Positions 9,480 through 17,756 of a stretch of 64,000 bases of DNA are shown piece by piece; the stretch's first letter is position 1; every line of letters starts with the position of its first letter. The notes below the pieces were generated by a model. It saw only the letters and a program-made list of their open reading frames with translations. It was not told the origin of the DNA and did not search any database. Source of the DNA: TMED109 sp002171375 (GTDB taxonomy: Bacteria > Pseudomonadota > Alphaproteobacteria > TMED109); the NCBI GenBank assembly GCA_965657505.1, contig CBFHON010000007.1, forward strand, positions 1 to 64,000. Direction: 5' to 3'. The position numbers and the translations under genes are program-made.

Positions 9480-10255
9480 TGATAATTGATACACATTGTC
9501 ATTTAGATTTTAAAGAATTTAGAGAAGATTTTAATAATGTACTATTAAAAGCTAAAAATAATAATGTGTTGGGTATGCAAACAATATGTACCAAAATTGA
9601 TGAATTTCCTAAAATTTTAAAAATAGCTGAAAATCGTTCAAATATTTGGTGTTCAATAGGTACTCACCCGCATAATGCAGATTTAGAAATCCATATTAGT
9701 AAAGAAACTATAATAAATTTATGTTTGAATAATAAAGTTATTGGAATAGGGGAGACAGGCTTAGACTATTTTTATGAAAATAGTAATAAAAAAAATCAAA
9801 TAAATTCTTTTTTGAAACATATAGAAGTAGCAAGAATAACTAATTTACCCTTAATTATTCATGCTCGTGATGCTGATGATGATATTATTCAAATATTAAC
9901 AGAAGAATATAATAAGAGTCCATTTACTGGTGTTATTCATTGTTTTACTGCCAGCTATGAATTAGCTAAAGCAGCACTGAGTATAGGTTTTTATATATCC
10001 TTTTCTGGAATAATTACATTTAAAAATGCTGATGAAATAAGAATATCTTGTAAAAAAATACCTATAGACAGAATTTTAGTTGAAACAGATGCTCCTTTTT
10101 TAGCTCCCGTTCCATTTAGAGGTAATAGAAATGAACCTTCCTATATAACTGAGACTATTAAAAAAGTAGCAGAAATAAAAAACCTTTCGGAAGAAGAAGT
10201 AATAAACATTACTACTAATAATTTTTTTAAGCTTTTTAAACGAGCAATATTATGA
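9479..10255 (+). CDS. TatD-family metal-dependent hydrolase/DNase
   Basis: 258-residue TIM-barrel hydrolase. Metal-binding motifs are visible in order: DTHCHLD at the N terminus, GETGLDY near residue 90, IHARDA near 127, HCFTAS near 151 and ETDAPFLAP near 202. TatD enzymes are 3'-5' exonucleases or DNases acting in DNA repair or RNA/DNA turnover. The gene is coupled to metG by a one-base overlap and to the next gene by a four-base overlap. The order metG-tatD-MBL hydrolase is common in Alphaproteobacteria. Confidence 0.92.
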   Translation: MIIDTHCHLDFKEFREDFNNVLLKAKNNNVLGMQTICTKIDEFPKILKIAENRSNIWCSIGTHPHNADLEIHISKETIINLCLNNKVIGIGETGLDYFYENSNKKNQINSFLKHIEVARITNLPLIIHARDADDDIIQILTEEYNKSPFTGVIHCFTASYELAKAALSIGFYISFSGIITFKNADEIRISCKKIPIDRILVETDAPFLAPVPFRGNRNEPSYITETIKKVAEIKNLSEEEVINITTNNFFKLFKRAIL

Positions 10256-11022
10256 CTGTTGAGGTTACTATACTTGGATGTGGATCATCAGGTGGTGTTC
10301 CATTAATTGGAAATATCTGGGGACCCTGTGATCCTAATGATTTTAGAAATACTAGAAGAAGAGTTTCTATATTAGTAAAAATAAAAAATAAAACTTTTTT
10401 AATAGATACAAGTCCAGATTTACGTATGCAAATGCTAGATGCAAAAGTGAAAAATATAGATGCAGTTTTATATACGCATTCTCATGCTGATCACGTACAT
10501 GGTATTGATGATTTAAGAGCTTTTTGTTGGCAAAGAAAAGATAATAAACCAATACCAATCTATGGCGATGAATACACAATGAATCAACTTAAAAATAGGT
10601 TTAATTATGCCTTTCAAGCTAATCTTGGCCCAGCTATACCTAGTTTAAAGGCTAATAATATAGAAATAGGTAATAATATAATTGAAGATATAAATATTCA
10701 AGTTATTAAGCAAATTCATGGCAAAGGTTACAGTCTAGGATATAGATTTAACAATATAGCTTACTCTACTGATGTTAATAAATTTCCTGATGGATCTCTT
10801 AAACAATTAGAAAATCTAGACTTATGGATTGTTGATTGCGTAAGATATGAAGCTCATTATAGTCATTCTCATTTTGATCAAACTATGGATTGGATAAGGC
10901 AATTGAAGCCTAAAAGAGCTATTTTAACTCATATGGGGCATTGGTTAGATTATAAAGAACTTAAGGCCAGATGTCCTCATAATGTGGAGCCAGGCATAGA
11001 CGGAATGGTAATTCATGCATGA
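10252..11022 (+). CDS. MBL-fold metallo-hydrolase (PhnP-like)
   Basis: 256-residue metallo-beta-lactamase-fold protein. The zinc motif HxHxDH is present as THSHADHVHG near residue 80, with further ligands in ILTHMGHW near 223. The GCGSSGGVP N terminus resembles PhnP/tRNase Z-like phosphodiesterases. The likely activity is hydrolysis of a phosphodiester, but the substrate is unknown, and no phosphonate genes are nearby to support a PhnP role. It overlaps tatD by four bases and the next small membrane-protein gene by four bases. Confidence 0.85.
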   Translation: MTVEVTILGCGSSGGVPLIGNIWGPCDPNDFRNTRRRVSILVKIKNKTFLIDTSPDLRMQMLDAKVKNIDAVLYTHSHADHVHGIDDLRAFCWQRKDNKPIPIYGDEYTMNQLKNRFNYAFQANLGPAIPSLKANNIEIGNNIIEDINIQVIKQIHGKGYSLGYRFNNIAYSTDVNKFPDGSLKQLENLDLWIVDCVRYEAHYSHSHFDQTMDWIRQLKPKRAILTHMGHWLDYKELKARCPHNVEPGIDGMVIHA

Positions 11023-11318
11023 TTGATAATGACTTTATAATAAGTTTACTAATAGGATCATTTAGAGATCCTATATTATGGATAATTTCTATAGTGATAG
11101 CCAGCAATATTACTTCTTCATTATATAATAAAAAACTTCTTTATCTATCTATAGCAGGAATTATATGGGGATATATTAGGCTATATGTTTATAAATCATT
11201 TGGAGAAGAACTCACATCAAATCAAACTTTTGTGCTTATACTATTATGTTTAATAATTATGGTTTCTATAGGAAGCTCAATATATTTAATATTTAAGTAT
11301 TTAAAATCAAATACTTAA
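11019..11318 (+). CDS. Small hypothetical membrane protein
   Basis: 99 residues; not recognised. Hydrophobicity suggests three transmembrane segments at about residues 18-34, 38-52 and 68-93, with a short polar loop rich in KSFGEELTSN between the second and third. Its ATG overlaps the MBL hydrolase stop (ATGA), so it is translated as part of the holB-metG-tatD-MBL operon, which makes it a real gene despite its size. No catalytic or ligand motif can be seen. Confidence 0.65.
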   Translation: MIDNDFIISLLIGSFRDPILWIISIVIASNITSSLYNKKLLYLSIAGIIWGYIRLYVYKSFGEELTSNQTFVLILLCLIIMVSIGSSIYLIFKYLKSNT

Positions 11319-11349
11319 GGTATATATTTATCTTTATTTATTAAAATTT

Positions 11350-11376
11350 ATGTATATTATTTCTGATAATATACAT
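11350..11376. repeat. 11-bp inverted repeat between membrane-protein gene and mazG
   Basis: Two perfect 11-base arms, ATGTATATTAT and its complement, flank a 5-base loop TTCTG. It lies 32 bases after the upstream stop and 23 bases before the mazG start. There is no T-run, so it is a poor intrinsic terminator. An operator, an mRNA-stabilising hairpin or an attenuator-like structure is possible. Confidence 0.5.
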
Positions 11377-11398
11377 TATGCGCCTAGGATGATAAACA

Positions 11399-12160
11399 AT
11401 GAAAAGACATTTAGAAAGATTGATAGATAAAATAAGGGATAAAGATGATGGTTGCTCATGGAACATAAAGCAGACACATAATACCCTACTACCATATTTA
11501 ATTGAAGAAACTTACGAACTAGTAGACGCTATAAAAAATAACGATAATATAAAAGAAGAATTAGGTGACATATTGTTACAAATATTATTACATTCTAAAA
11601 TAGAAGAAGAAAAAGGTAATTTTAATATAAATGATGTCATTGATAATTTATCAAAGAAAATTATACGAAGACACCCACATGTATTTGAAAGTAAGAAAAA
11701 ATTAACTGACCAACAATTAAATGACCAATGGGATGCTATAAAAGCTAAAGAAGGAAAAATAAAGCAAAGTAGCGATCCCTTCTCTATAATTAATAAGTCT
11801 CTACCTCCAATATTAAAGGCAATAGAAATAGGGAATATTAGCAATAAATATAAATTTGATTGGGATAATTATAAAGGTCCAATGAATAAAGTAGTGGAGG
11901 AAATAAATGAAGTTAAAGAAGCTAAAGAAAAAACTAACAATAAAAATAAAATAGAAGAAGAAATTGGAGACCTAATGTTTTCAATTGTAAATCTAGCTAG
12001 ACATTTAGATATAAATCCAGACTTAGCATTAGAGCAAGCTAATAATAAATTTATAAATAGATTTAATTTAATGCTGCAAGAATTTAAAAATAAACAATTA
12101 TTCATCAAAAGTAGTAAAAAAATAAAAGAAAAAACATGGAAAAAAATTAAAAAATTATAG
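11399..12160 (+). CDS. mazG: Nucleoside triphosphate pyrophosphohydrolase MazG
   Basis: 253 residues with the two tandem all-alpha MazG domains of the long form. The first domain shows the metal-binding EETYE and EELGD motifs near residues 37 and 56; the second shows EEIGDLMFS near 184. It hydrolyses NTPs and dNTPs to monophosphate and pyrophosphate, a house-cleaning role. No toxin gene is adjacent, so this is not a mazEF context. The 3' end overlaps the convergent dehydrogenase gene by six bases. Confidence 0.93.
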   Translation: MKRHLERLIDKIRDKDDGCSWNIKQTHNTLLPYLIEETYELVDAIKNNDNIKEELGDILLQILLHSKIEEEKGNFNINDVIDNLSKKIIRRHPHVFESKKKLTDQQLNDQWDAIKAKEGKIKQSSDPFSIINKSLPPILKAIEIGNISNKYKFDWDNYKGPMNKVVEEINEVKEAKEKTNNKNKIEEEIGDLMFSIVNLARHLDINPDLALEQANNKFINRFNLMLQEFKNKQLFIKSSKKIKEKTWKKIKKL

Positions 12161-13024
12161 TAACCTAATTAACGAAGAAGTATCATTTCTATTATACCCT
12201 TCATCCATTAATTTTTTATAAAATTCATCTATTATTTTTGTAATAGGCAAGTTTGCATTATTTTTTGCAGCTTCCTCTATACATATTTGCAAATCTTTAT
12301 GCATTAATTCTATAGCAAAACCAAAGTCAAATTCTTCTTTAGCCATAGTTTCCGCTCTATTAATCATCTGCCATGAACCTGCTGCCCCTTTTGATATCAC
12401 TTCAACTACTTTAGGAATTTCTAATCCAGATAAAATTCCAAATTTTATTCCTTCAGAAAGCCCTTGAAGTAAGCCAGCTATACAAATCTGATTTACCATC
12501 TTAGTTAATTGCCCTGCTCCACTTTTTCCCATTAACGTTGCTGCTTGCGAATATGCATCTATATATGGCTTAGCGATATTAAATATATTTTTATCTCCTC
12601 CAACCATAACTGTCAGTGCTCCATTTTTTGCACCAGCCTCTCCTCCCGATACAGGAGCATCTAGAAAGGCTATTGAATAATCATCTTTTGCCGTTTGATA
12701 TAGTTCTCTGGCAATATTTGCAGAAGCCGTAGTATTATCTACAAATATAGCATTTTTATCCATACCTAAAAAAGCACCATTATTTCCAATACATATTTCT
12801 TTTATATCGTTATCATTTCCTACACAGGCAAATACAATTTTTGAATCTTTTACTGCTTCTTGAGGAGTTATTGCTTTACTTCCCTTATATTCTTTTAGCC
12901 AACTATCTGATTTAGATTCTGTTCGATTATATACTGTAACATTATATCCAGCATTACTTAAATGACCAGCCATTGGATAGCCCATTACACCTAAACCTAA
13001 AAATGAAACTTTATTATCTTCCAT
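12155..13024 (-). CDS. 3-hydroxyisobutyrate dehydrogenase family NAD(P)-dependent reductase
   Basis: 289 residues. The N-terminal Rossmann motif is GLGVMGYPMA, the substrate-binding motif is DAPVSGGEAGA near residue 122, and the catalytic lysine sits in GAGQLTKMVNQ near 174. The family includes 3-hydroxyisobutyrate dehydrogenase, tartronate semialdehyde reductase and glyoxylate/succinic semialdehyde reductases; sequence alone does not decide the substrate. No valine-degradation genes are nearby. It lies downstream of the groEL terminator and overlaps mazG tail to tail. Confidence 0.85.
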   Translation of the reverse strand: MEDNKVSFLGLGVMGYPMAGHLSNAGYNVTVYNRTESKSDSWLKEYKGSKAITPQEAVKDSKIVFACVGNDNDIKEICIGNNGAFLGMDKNAIFVDNTTASANIARELYQTAKDDYSIAFLDAPVSGGEAGAKNGALTVMVGGDKNIFNIAKPYIDAYSQAATLMGKSGAGQLTKMVNQICIAGLLQGLSEGIKFGILSGLEIPKVVEVISKGAAGSWQMINRAETMAKEEFDFGFAIELMHKDLQICIEEAAKNNANLPITKIIDEFYKKLMDEGYNRNDTSSLIRLL

Positions 13025-13044
13025 GTTTAATCCTTATATTATAT

Positions 13045-13083
13045 AAAAAAAGGAGTTAACTTTATTAAAGATAACTCCTTTTT
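13045..13083 (-). terminator. Intrinsic terminator after groEL
   Basis: On the minus strand an AAAAAGGAGTTA arm pairs with TAACTCCTTTTT. The loop itself contains the small repeat CTTT/AAAG, and a run of seven T follows. It lies about 37 bases after the groEL stop codon and ends just before the dehydrogenase start. The flanking A-run means it could also work weakly on the other strand. Confidence 0.8.
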
Positions 13084-13119
13084 AAATTAAAATAAATAAA
13101 ATAGCTTAATAAGCTTGCA

Positions 13120-14790
13120 TTACATTCCCATGCCGCCCATTCCACCCATTCCACCCATTCCACCCATACCACCCATATCAGGCATTGCAGGAGCACCAGC
13201 ATCTTTATCTTCAACTGAGTCAGCTACCATAGCTTCTGTTGTTATTAACAAGCCAGATACAGAAGATGCATCTTGAAGAGCAGTTCTTACTACTTTAGTT
13301 GGATCAATGATACCTTTCTTAATCATGTTTACATAATTACCGCTTTGAGCATCAAATCCAAAAGATTTATCACTTGAATCATTTATTTTACCTACAACAA
13401 TAGATCCATCATGGCCAGCATTAGAAGCTATTTGTCTAATTGGTGCTTCACATGCCTTTTTAACAATTTCTAAGCCAACTTTTTGATCATTATTTTCAGC
13501 TTTAATTTTAGATAATGCTTTTGAAGCATTTACTAATGCTCCGCCACCGCCAGGAACAATTCCTTCTTCTACTGCTGCTCGAGTAGCATTCATAGCATCA
13601 TCAACTCTGTCTTTACGCTCTTTAACTTCCACTTCAGTTGCACCACCTACTCTGATAACAGCAACTCCACCAGCTAATTTAGCTAATCTTTCTTGAAGTT
13701 TTTCTTTATCATAATCAGATGTTGCTTCCTCAATTTGAGCTTTAATTTGGCTAACTCTAGCAGAAATGTCCTTTTTAGAACCTGCGCCATCTATTACGGT
13801 AGTTTCTTCTTTCGTAATATGAACTCTTTTTGCAGTTCCAAGCATTTTAATATCTACATTCTCTAATTTAATACCAAGATCCTCACTTATAACCTGAGCA
13901 TTTGTAAGAGTAGCAATATCTACTAACATAGCTTTTCTTCTATCTCCAAAACCAGGAGCTTTAACTGCACAAACTTTTAAACCTCCTCTAAGTCTGTTAA
14001 CTACAAGAGTAGCTAGCGCTTCCCCTTCTATATCTTCTGCTATAATTAATAACGGCTTACCTGATTGAACTACTTTTTCTAGGATAGGAAGTATAGGTTG
14101 TAAACTTGACAATTTTTGCTCATGAATCAAAATATATGGGTCTTCCATCTCTGTAGTCATTTTATCAGCATTAGTTATAAAGTAAGGCGATAAGTACCCT
14201 CTATCAAACTGCATGCCCTCAACAACATCTAGTTCTGTTTCCAGTCCCTTAGCTTCTTCAACAGTAATAACGCCCTCTTTTCCTACTTTTTCCATTGCAG
14301 TAGCTAATAACTCACCAATTTCCTCTTCACCATTTGAAGAAATTGTTCCAACCTGAGCTACTTCACCTCTTGAAGTTATTTTTTTACTATGCTTATTCAA
14401 CTCATTTACTACTGTCTCAGTTGCAAGATCAATCCCTCTTTTAACATCCATAGGATTCATGCCAGCAGCCACAGCTTTACATCCTTCCCTTACAATTGAT
14501 TGTGCTAATACAGTTGCTGTCGTAGTCCCATCTCCAGCTTCATCATTAGTTTTACTGGCCACTTCTCTGACCATTTGCGCTCCCATATTTTCGAACTTAT
14601 CTTTAAGCTCTATTTCTTTCGCAACTGTAACTCCATCTTTAGTAGTTCTTGGAGCACCAAAGGATTTATCGATTACAACGTTTCTTCCCTTTGGTCCTAA
14701 AGTTACTTTTACAGCATTAGCTAGTATATCAACGCCACGAAGCATACGCTCTCTGGCATCAGTTGAAAATTTTACATCTTTTGACGGCAT
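13120..14790 (-). CDS. groL: Chaperonin GroEL (Hsp60)
   Basis: 556 residues, the usual length. It forms the double-ring folding chamber with GroES. The N terminus KDVKFSTDARERML, the ATP-binding GPKGRNVV and DGTTTATVLAQ motifs and the C-terminal GGM repeat tail (six units, encoded by 9-base tandem repeats near 13125-13170) are all present. A clear ribosome-binding site, AAGGAA, precedes the ATG. It is 28 bases downstream of groES and ends before an intrinsic terminator. Confidence 0.99.
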   Translation of the reverse strand: MPSKDVKFSTDARERMLRGVDILANAVKVTLGPKGRNVVIDKSFGAPRTTKDGVTVAKEIELKDKFENMGAQMVREVASKTNDEAGDGTTTATVLAQSIVREGCKAVAAGMNPMDVKRGIDLATETVVNELNKHSKKITSRGEVAQVGTISSNGEEEIGELLATAMEKVGKEGVITVEEAKGLETELDVVEGMQFDRGYLSPYFITNADKMTTEMEDPYILIHEQKLSSLQPILPILEKVVQSGKPLLIIAEDIEGEALATLVVNRLRGGLKVCAVKAPGFGDRRKAMLVDIATLTNAQVISEDLGIKLENVDIKMLGTAKRVHITKEETTVIDGAGSKKDISARVSQIKAQIEEATSDYDKEKLQERLAKLAGGVAVIRVGGATEVEVKERKDRVDDAMNATRAAVEEGIVPGGGGALVNASKALSKIKAENNDQKVGLEIVKKACEAPIRQIASNAGHDGSIVVGKINDSSDKSFGFDAQSGNYVNMIKKGIIDPTKVVRTALQDASSVSGLLITTEAMVADSVEDKDAGAPAMPDMGGMGGMGGMGGMGGMGM

Positions 14791-14818
14791 TTAAATATTC
14801 CTTAATTTAAAGGGTTAA

Positions 14819-15106
14819 CTAACCCATTATTCCCATAATATCTGATTCTTTAATAATTACTAAATCATCAGAACCTATTTTAATTTCTGTACCAGACCAC
14901 TTTCCAATAAGAACTATATCTCCTTTTTTTACATCTAAAGGAGTTATTTTTCCATCTTCAGAACGTAATCCTGTTCCTACAGCCATTACTTTTGCTTCCA
15001 TTGGTTTTTCCTGAGCTGAGTCAGGTATTATTATTCCACCAGCAGTTTTTTCTTCGCTTCCCATGCGTTTTACTAAAACACGATCATGAAGGGGTTTAAA
15101 ATTCAT
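14819..15106 (-). CDS. groS: Co-chaperonin GroES (Hsp10)
   Basis: I place the start at ATG 15106, giving 95 residues beginning MNFKPLHDRVLV, the canonical GroES N terminus. The frame is open further upstream to 15142, but that would run into the CIRCE operator. The mobile-loop region EEKTAGGIIIPDSA, which contacts GroEL, is at residues 18-31. GroES caps the GroEL cavity. It is the first gene of groES-groEL, with a CIRCE-like operator and a heat-shock-like promoter just upstream. Confidence 0.97.
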   Translation of the reverse strand: MNFKPLHDRVLVKRMGSEEKTAGGIIIPDSAQEKPMEAKVMAVGTGLRSEDGKITPLDVKKGDIVLIGKWSGTEIKIGSDDLVIIKESDIMGIMG

Positions 15107-15135
15107 ATCATATATCCTAATATTAAAGTTAAAAA

Positions 15136-15162
15136 TTAGCACTCTATTAAATAGACTGCTAT
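15136..15162. promoter_or_regulatory. CIRCE-like HrcA operator upstream of groES
   Basis: TTAGCACTC, nine bases, then GACTGCTAT. The consensus CIRCE element is TTAGCACTC-N9-GAGTGCTAA, so one arm is perfect and the other matches 7 of 9. It lies 30 bases upstream of the chosen groES start, the expected place for HrcA repression. hrcA itself is not in the window. Confidence 0.85.
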
Positions 15163-15173
15163 ACTATCATCTG

Positions 15174-15204
15174 ATATGTGGGATTTACTTACTTAAATGT
15201 CAAG
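15174..15204 (-). promoter_or_regulatory. Candidate heat-shock (RpoH-type) promoter of groESL
   Basis: On the minus strand, CTTGACA (15204-15198) is followed after 15 bases by CCCACATAT (15182-15174). This resembles the sigma-32 pattern CTTGAA with CCCCATNT, and it ends 12 bases before the CIRCE-like operator. TTGACA is also a good housekeeping -35 box, so dual recognition is possible. This is pattern matching only. Confidence 0.45.
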
Positions 15205-15225
15205 TATATTGATAATTTTTTTTCA

Positions 15226-16317
15226 CTAATTTAGTAAATGCTTATTTATAATGTTTTTAAAATCATCTATTCCTTCGCCTGTTTTGGCAGACAAATAAAT
15301 TTTATTACCAGTAGATTCAATATTTCTATCTCTTATATTTACTTTATCAATTTTATTTATAACCTCAATATAATTTTCTGGCATCTCATTATTATCAAAA
15401 CTAAATATTTCACGTACTATACTTATTACATCTTCATTCTGGGAGTTATAATCTTCATGAGAAATATCTCTAACATGAACTATAATATCTGCATACAAAA
15501 TTTCATCTAAAGTAGATTTAAAAGATTCAATTAATTCAGTAGGTAAATCGTTAATAAAACCAACAGTATCTGACAAAATAAAATTATTGTATCTGGAAAT
15601 ATTTACAATTCTGTGTTTTGGATCTAGAGTTGCAAATACCATATTTTTAACAAACTCCTTTGATCCTGTAATTTTATTAAATAAGCTTGATTTTCCAGAA
15701 TTAGTGTATCCAATCAATGATACTAAAGGATATAGCTTTTTTCTTTTATTTCTCTGCAGCTGCCTTATATTTCTTACTTTTTCTAATTCTTTCTTAATCT
15801 TTTTAATCCTACTAGTAATATGCCTTCTATCCAATTCTATTTGCAATTCACCCGGACCTCCTAAAAAGCCTCTTCCACCTCTTTGACGTTCTAGATGAGT
15901 CCAAGACCTTACTAACCGAGTCTTTTGCCAAGTAATATGAGCTAACTCTACCTGTAATGCACCTTCTTTTGTTGCTGCCCTAGCACCAAATATTTCTAAA
16001 ATTAATGCTGTTCTATCTAACACTTTAGTTTTCAATAATTTTTCTAGATTTCTCTGTTGTATTGGAGAAATATTAGAGTTAATTATAATTATACAATTCT
16101 CTATTTTATCTTTTTGCAGGTTTTGTATTATCTCTTCAATCTTACCTTTTCCAAAAAATGTTCCAGGTTTTATATTTGATATATTAATAATATTTGCTTC
16201 ATATATTTTTAAATTTATTGCAGATGCTAAGGATTTAAGTTCACTTAATGCAGAATCAGGTGTTCGTCTTGACTTATTAATTAGTGAATTTGGATGAATA
16301 AGCCAACAGAGATTCAT
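15226..16317 (-). CDS. hflX: GTPase HflX
   Basis: 363 residues. The N-terminal HflX domain carries the glycine-rich linker RQRGGRGFLGGPGE near residue 145, followed by a coiled helical linker. The GTPase domain has G1 GYTNSGKSS near 204, G3 DTVGF near 250 and G4 NKID near 320. HflX splits or rescues stalled 70S ribosomes under stress. In most Proteobacteria hfq sits directly upstream; here the upstream neighbour is trkH with 13 bases between, so hfq is missing from this place. Confidence 0.95.
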   Translation of the reverse strand: MNLCWLIHPNSLINKSRRTPDSALSELKSLASAINLKIYEANIINISNIKPGTFFGKGKIEEIIQNLQKDKIENCIIIINSNISPIQQRNLEKLLKTKVLDRTALILEIFGARAATKEGALQVELAHITWQKTRLVRSWTHLERQRGGRGFLGGPGELQIELDRRHITSRIKKIKKELEKVRNIRQLQRNKRKKLYPLVSLIGYTNSGKSSLFNKITGSKEFVKNMVFATLDPKHRIVNISRYNNFILSDTVGFINDLPTELIESFKSTLDEILYADIIVHVRDISHEDYNSQNEDVISIVREIFSFDNNEMPENYIEVINKIDKVNIRDRNIESTGNKIYLSAKTGEGIDDFKNIINKHLLN

Positions 16318-16330
16318 TCAATAAATCCTA

Positions 16331-17734
16331 TCAAATTCGTTTCCAAAAAAGGATAGAAAAAAGAATCATAGTAATAAAAATTTCTATTCTGCCACATAGT
16401 AATACTAAAGATAATATAAAAATTTCCATAAAAGTATCTGGGTAATAATTTATATTTGATATTTCTAATAAACCAATACCAGAATTTGTAATAGCTGAAA
16501 TTACAATTATGAAAGATTCTTCAAAACTTAAATGAAAAATTGATAATAAAGCTGATAATATTGGTATTGCTAGCAAATAAAGTATACAGCATAAAAATAT
16601 TTGAGAAGCATTATCAATATTAATTATTTTATCCTTGGCCATAATTTTTCTAGGATTAACAAGTCTAAATAAATCTCTATATATATATTTATAAATATAA
16701 ATAATTCTAGTAGCTTTAAGCCCCCCCGACGTAGAACTAACAGCTCCTCCAACTAGAGTTAATAATGCTAATAATATTATTATGTTATTTAGTAACCCAT
16801 AACTGTTAAGCTTTTCAGGTATAACTCCCGTAGTAGTGATAAATGATATTATTAAAAAACTAATATCTATATATTTTTCCATGAACGGCATTTTAATACT
16901 ACTAAATGTGAACGTACTAAGAATTAATGTAAAAATAGAAATTATAATAAAGGCAAATTTTAAATTTTTACTTTTAAAGTAAGTAGAAAAACCGTGTGCA
17001 AATGATTTATAATGTAAATTGATTGATAATGCTCCTAATACCATAGTAAACATCATAAAAAATTTTGTTATCATATTAAATTCAATCATTATATTACCTT
17101 CAGAATTAAAGGCATTACTCGTAGAAATTAGAGCCATAGTAAGTTGAATTGCATCGTTCCAATCTTTTATTAAAAATCTAAATATCACTGAAAATATTAT
17201 TGTAATAGATAAATAAAGTAAAAAAATAATTCTAACGTTTTCAATTGAGAAATAATCTTTTGAAATTGGTTTCTTATTTAAAACCATTTCAACAAAAAAA
17301 CTACCCATAATAATAGTGCATAACCCTCCTAACCATTGCAGTATTGATTGCCATATTAAAAATGATATCACATTAGAATATTCTATTTCTGTCCATATAC
17401 CATTTGTAGAAACTAATGATATTGTAAGAAAAATAATATCCTTTATATTCTCATCTGGAAATATTAAATATAATGGAATAGCTCCCATCACAATTAATAC
17501 TAACCAAATTATAAAAATAGAAAGCACACAAGTACTTTTATCTATTTGTAACTTATTAATTTTATTATTCGATATATATACAGTTACTAGAATAAAAATT
17601 GATGCCAGTAGTAATAGTAAAAAAGGTATAAAATTTACATTTCTAATAAATGACCATAAAATGGCTACTATTGCACCAAAAGCAATAATAATTTGTGAAA
17701 TAAGAATAAAGTCAAATGTCTGCTGAACTTTCAT
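16331..17734 (-). CDS. trkH: Trk potassium uptake protein TrkH
   Basis: 467 residues, with hydrophobic segments throughout that match a 10-12 helix TrkH/KtrB-type channel. Selectivity-filter-like segments are visible as SLVSTNGIWTE, STSNAFNSEG, TTTGVIPE and TNSGIGLLE, and the SSTSGGLKATR stretch near residue 333 is conserved in TrkH. It forms the membrane part of a low-affinity potassium uptake system gated by TrkA, whose gene precedes it by 22 bases. Confidence 0.93.
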   Translation of the reverse strand: MKVQQTFDFILISQIIIAFGAIVAILWSFIRNVNFIPFLLLLLASIFILVTVYISNNKINKLQIDKSTCVLSIFIIWLVLIVMGAIPLYLIFPDENIKDIIFLTISLVSTNGIWTEIEYSNVISFLIWQSILQWLGGLCTIIMGSFFVEMVLNKKPISKDYFSIENVRIIFLLYLSITIIFSVIFRFLIKDWNDAIQLTMALISTSNAFNSEGNIMIEFNMITKFFMMFTMVLGALSINLHYKSFAHGFSTYFKSKNLKFAFIIISIFTLILSTFTFSSIKMPFMEKYIDISFLIISFITTTGVIPEKLNSYGLLNNIIILLALLTLVGGAVSSTSGGLKATRIIYIYKYIYRDLFRLVNPRKIMAKDKIINIDNASQIFLCCILYLLAIPILSALLSIFHLSFEESFIIVISAITNSGIGLLEISNINYYPDTFMEIFILSLVLLCGRIEIFITMILFSILFWKRI

Positions 17735-17756
17735 AACTTAATTCCTAGACATAAAT

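Noticed and set aside
11399..12160. mazG as part of a mazEF toxin-antitoxin locus
   Set aside because: Neither mazE nor mazF is nearby; the two-domain protein is the house-cleaning enzyme.
13125..13170. Nine-base tandem repeat near the groEL end as a CRISPR or satellite
   Set aside because: It encodes the normal GGM tail of GroEL.
14459..14794. 111-codon frame antisense to groEL
   Set aside because: It is a shadow of the well-conserved groEL coding strand with no ribosome-binding site or family similarity.
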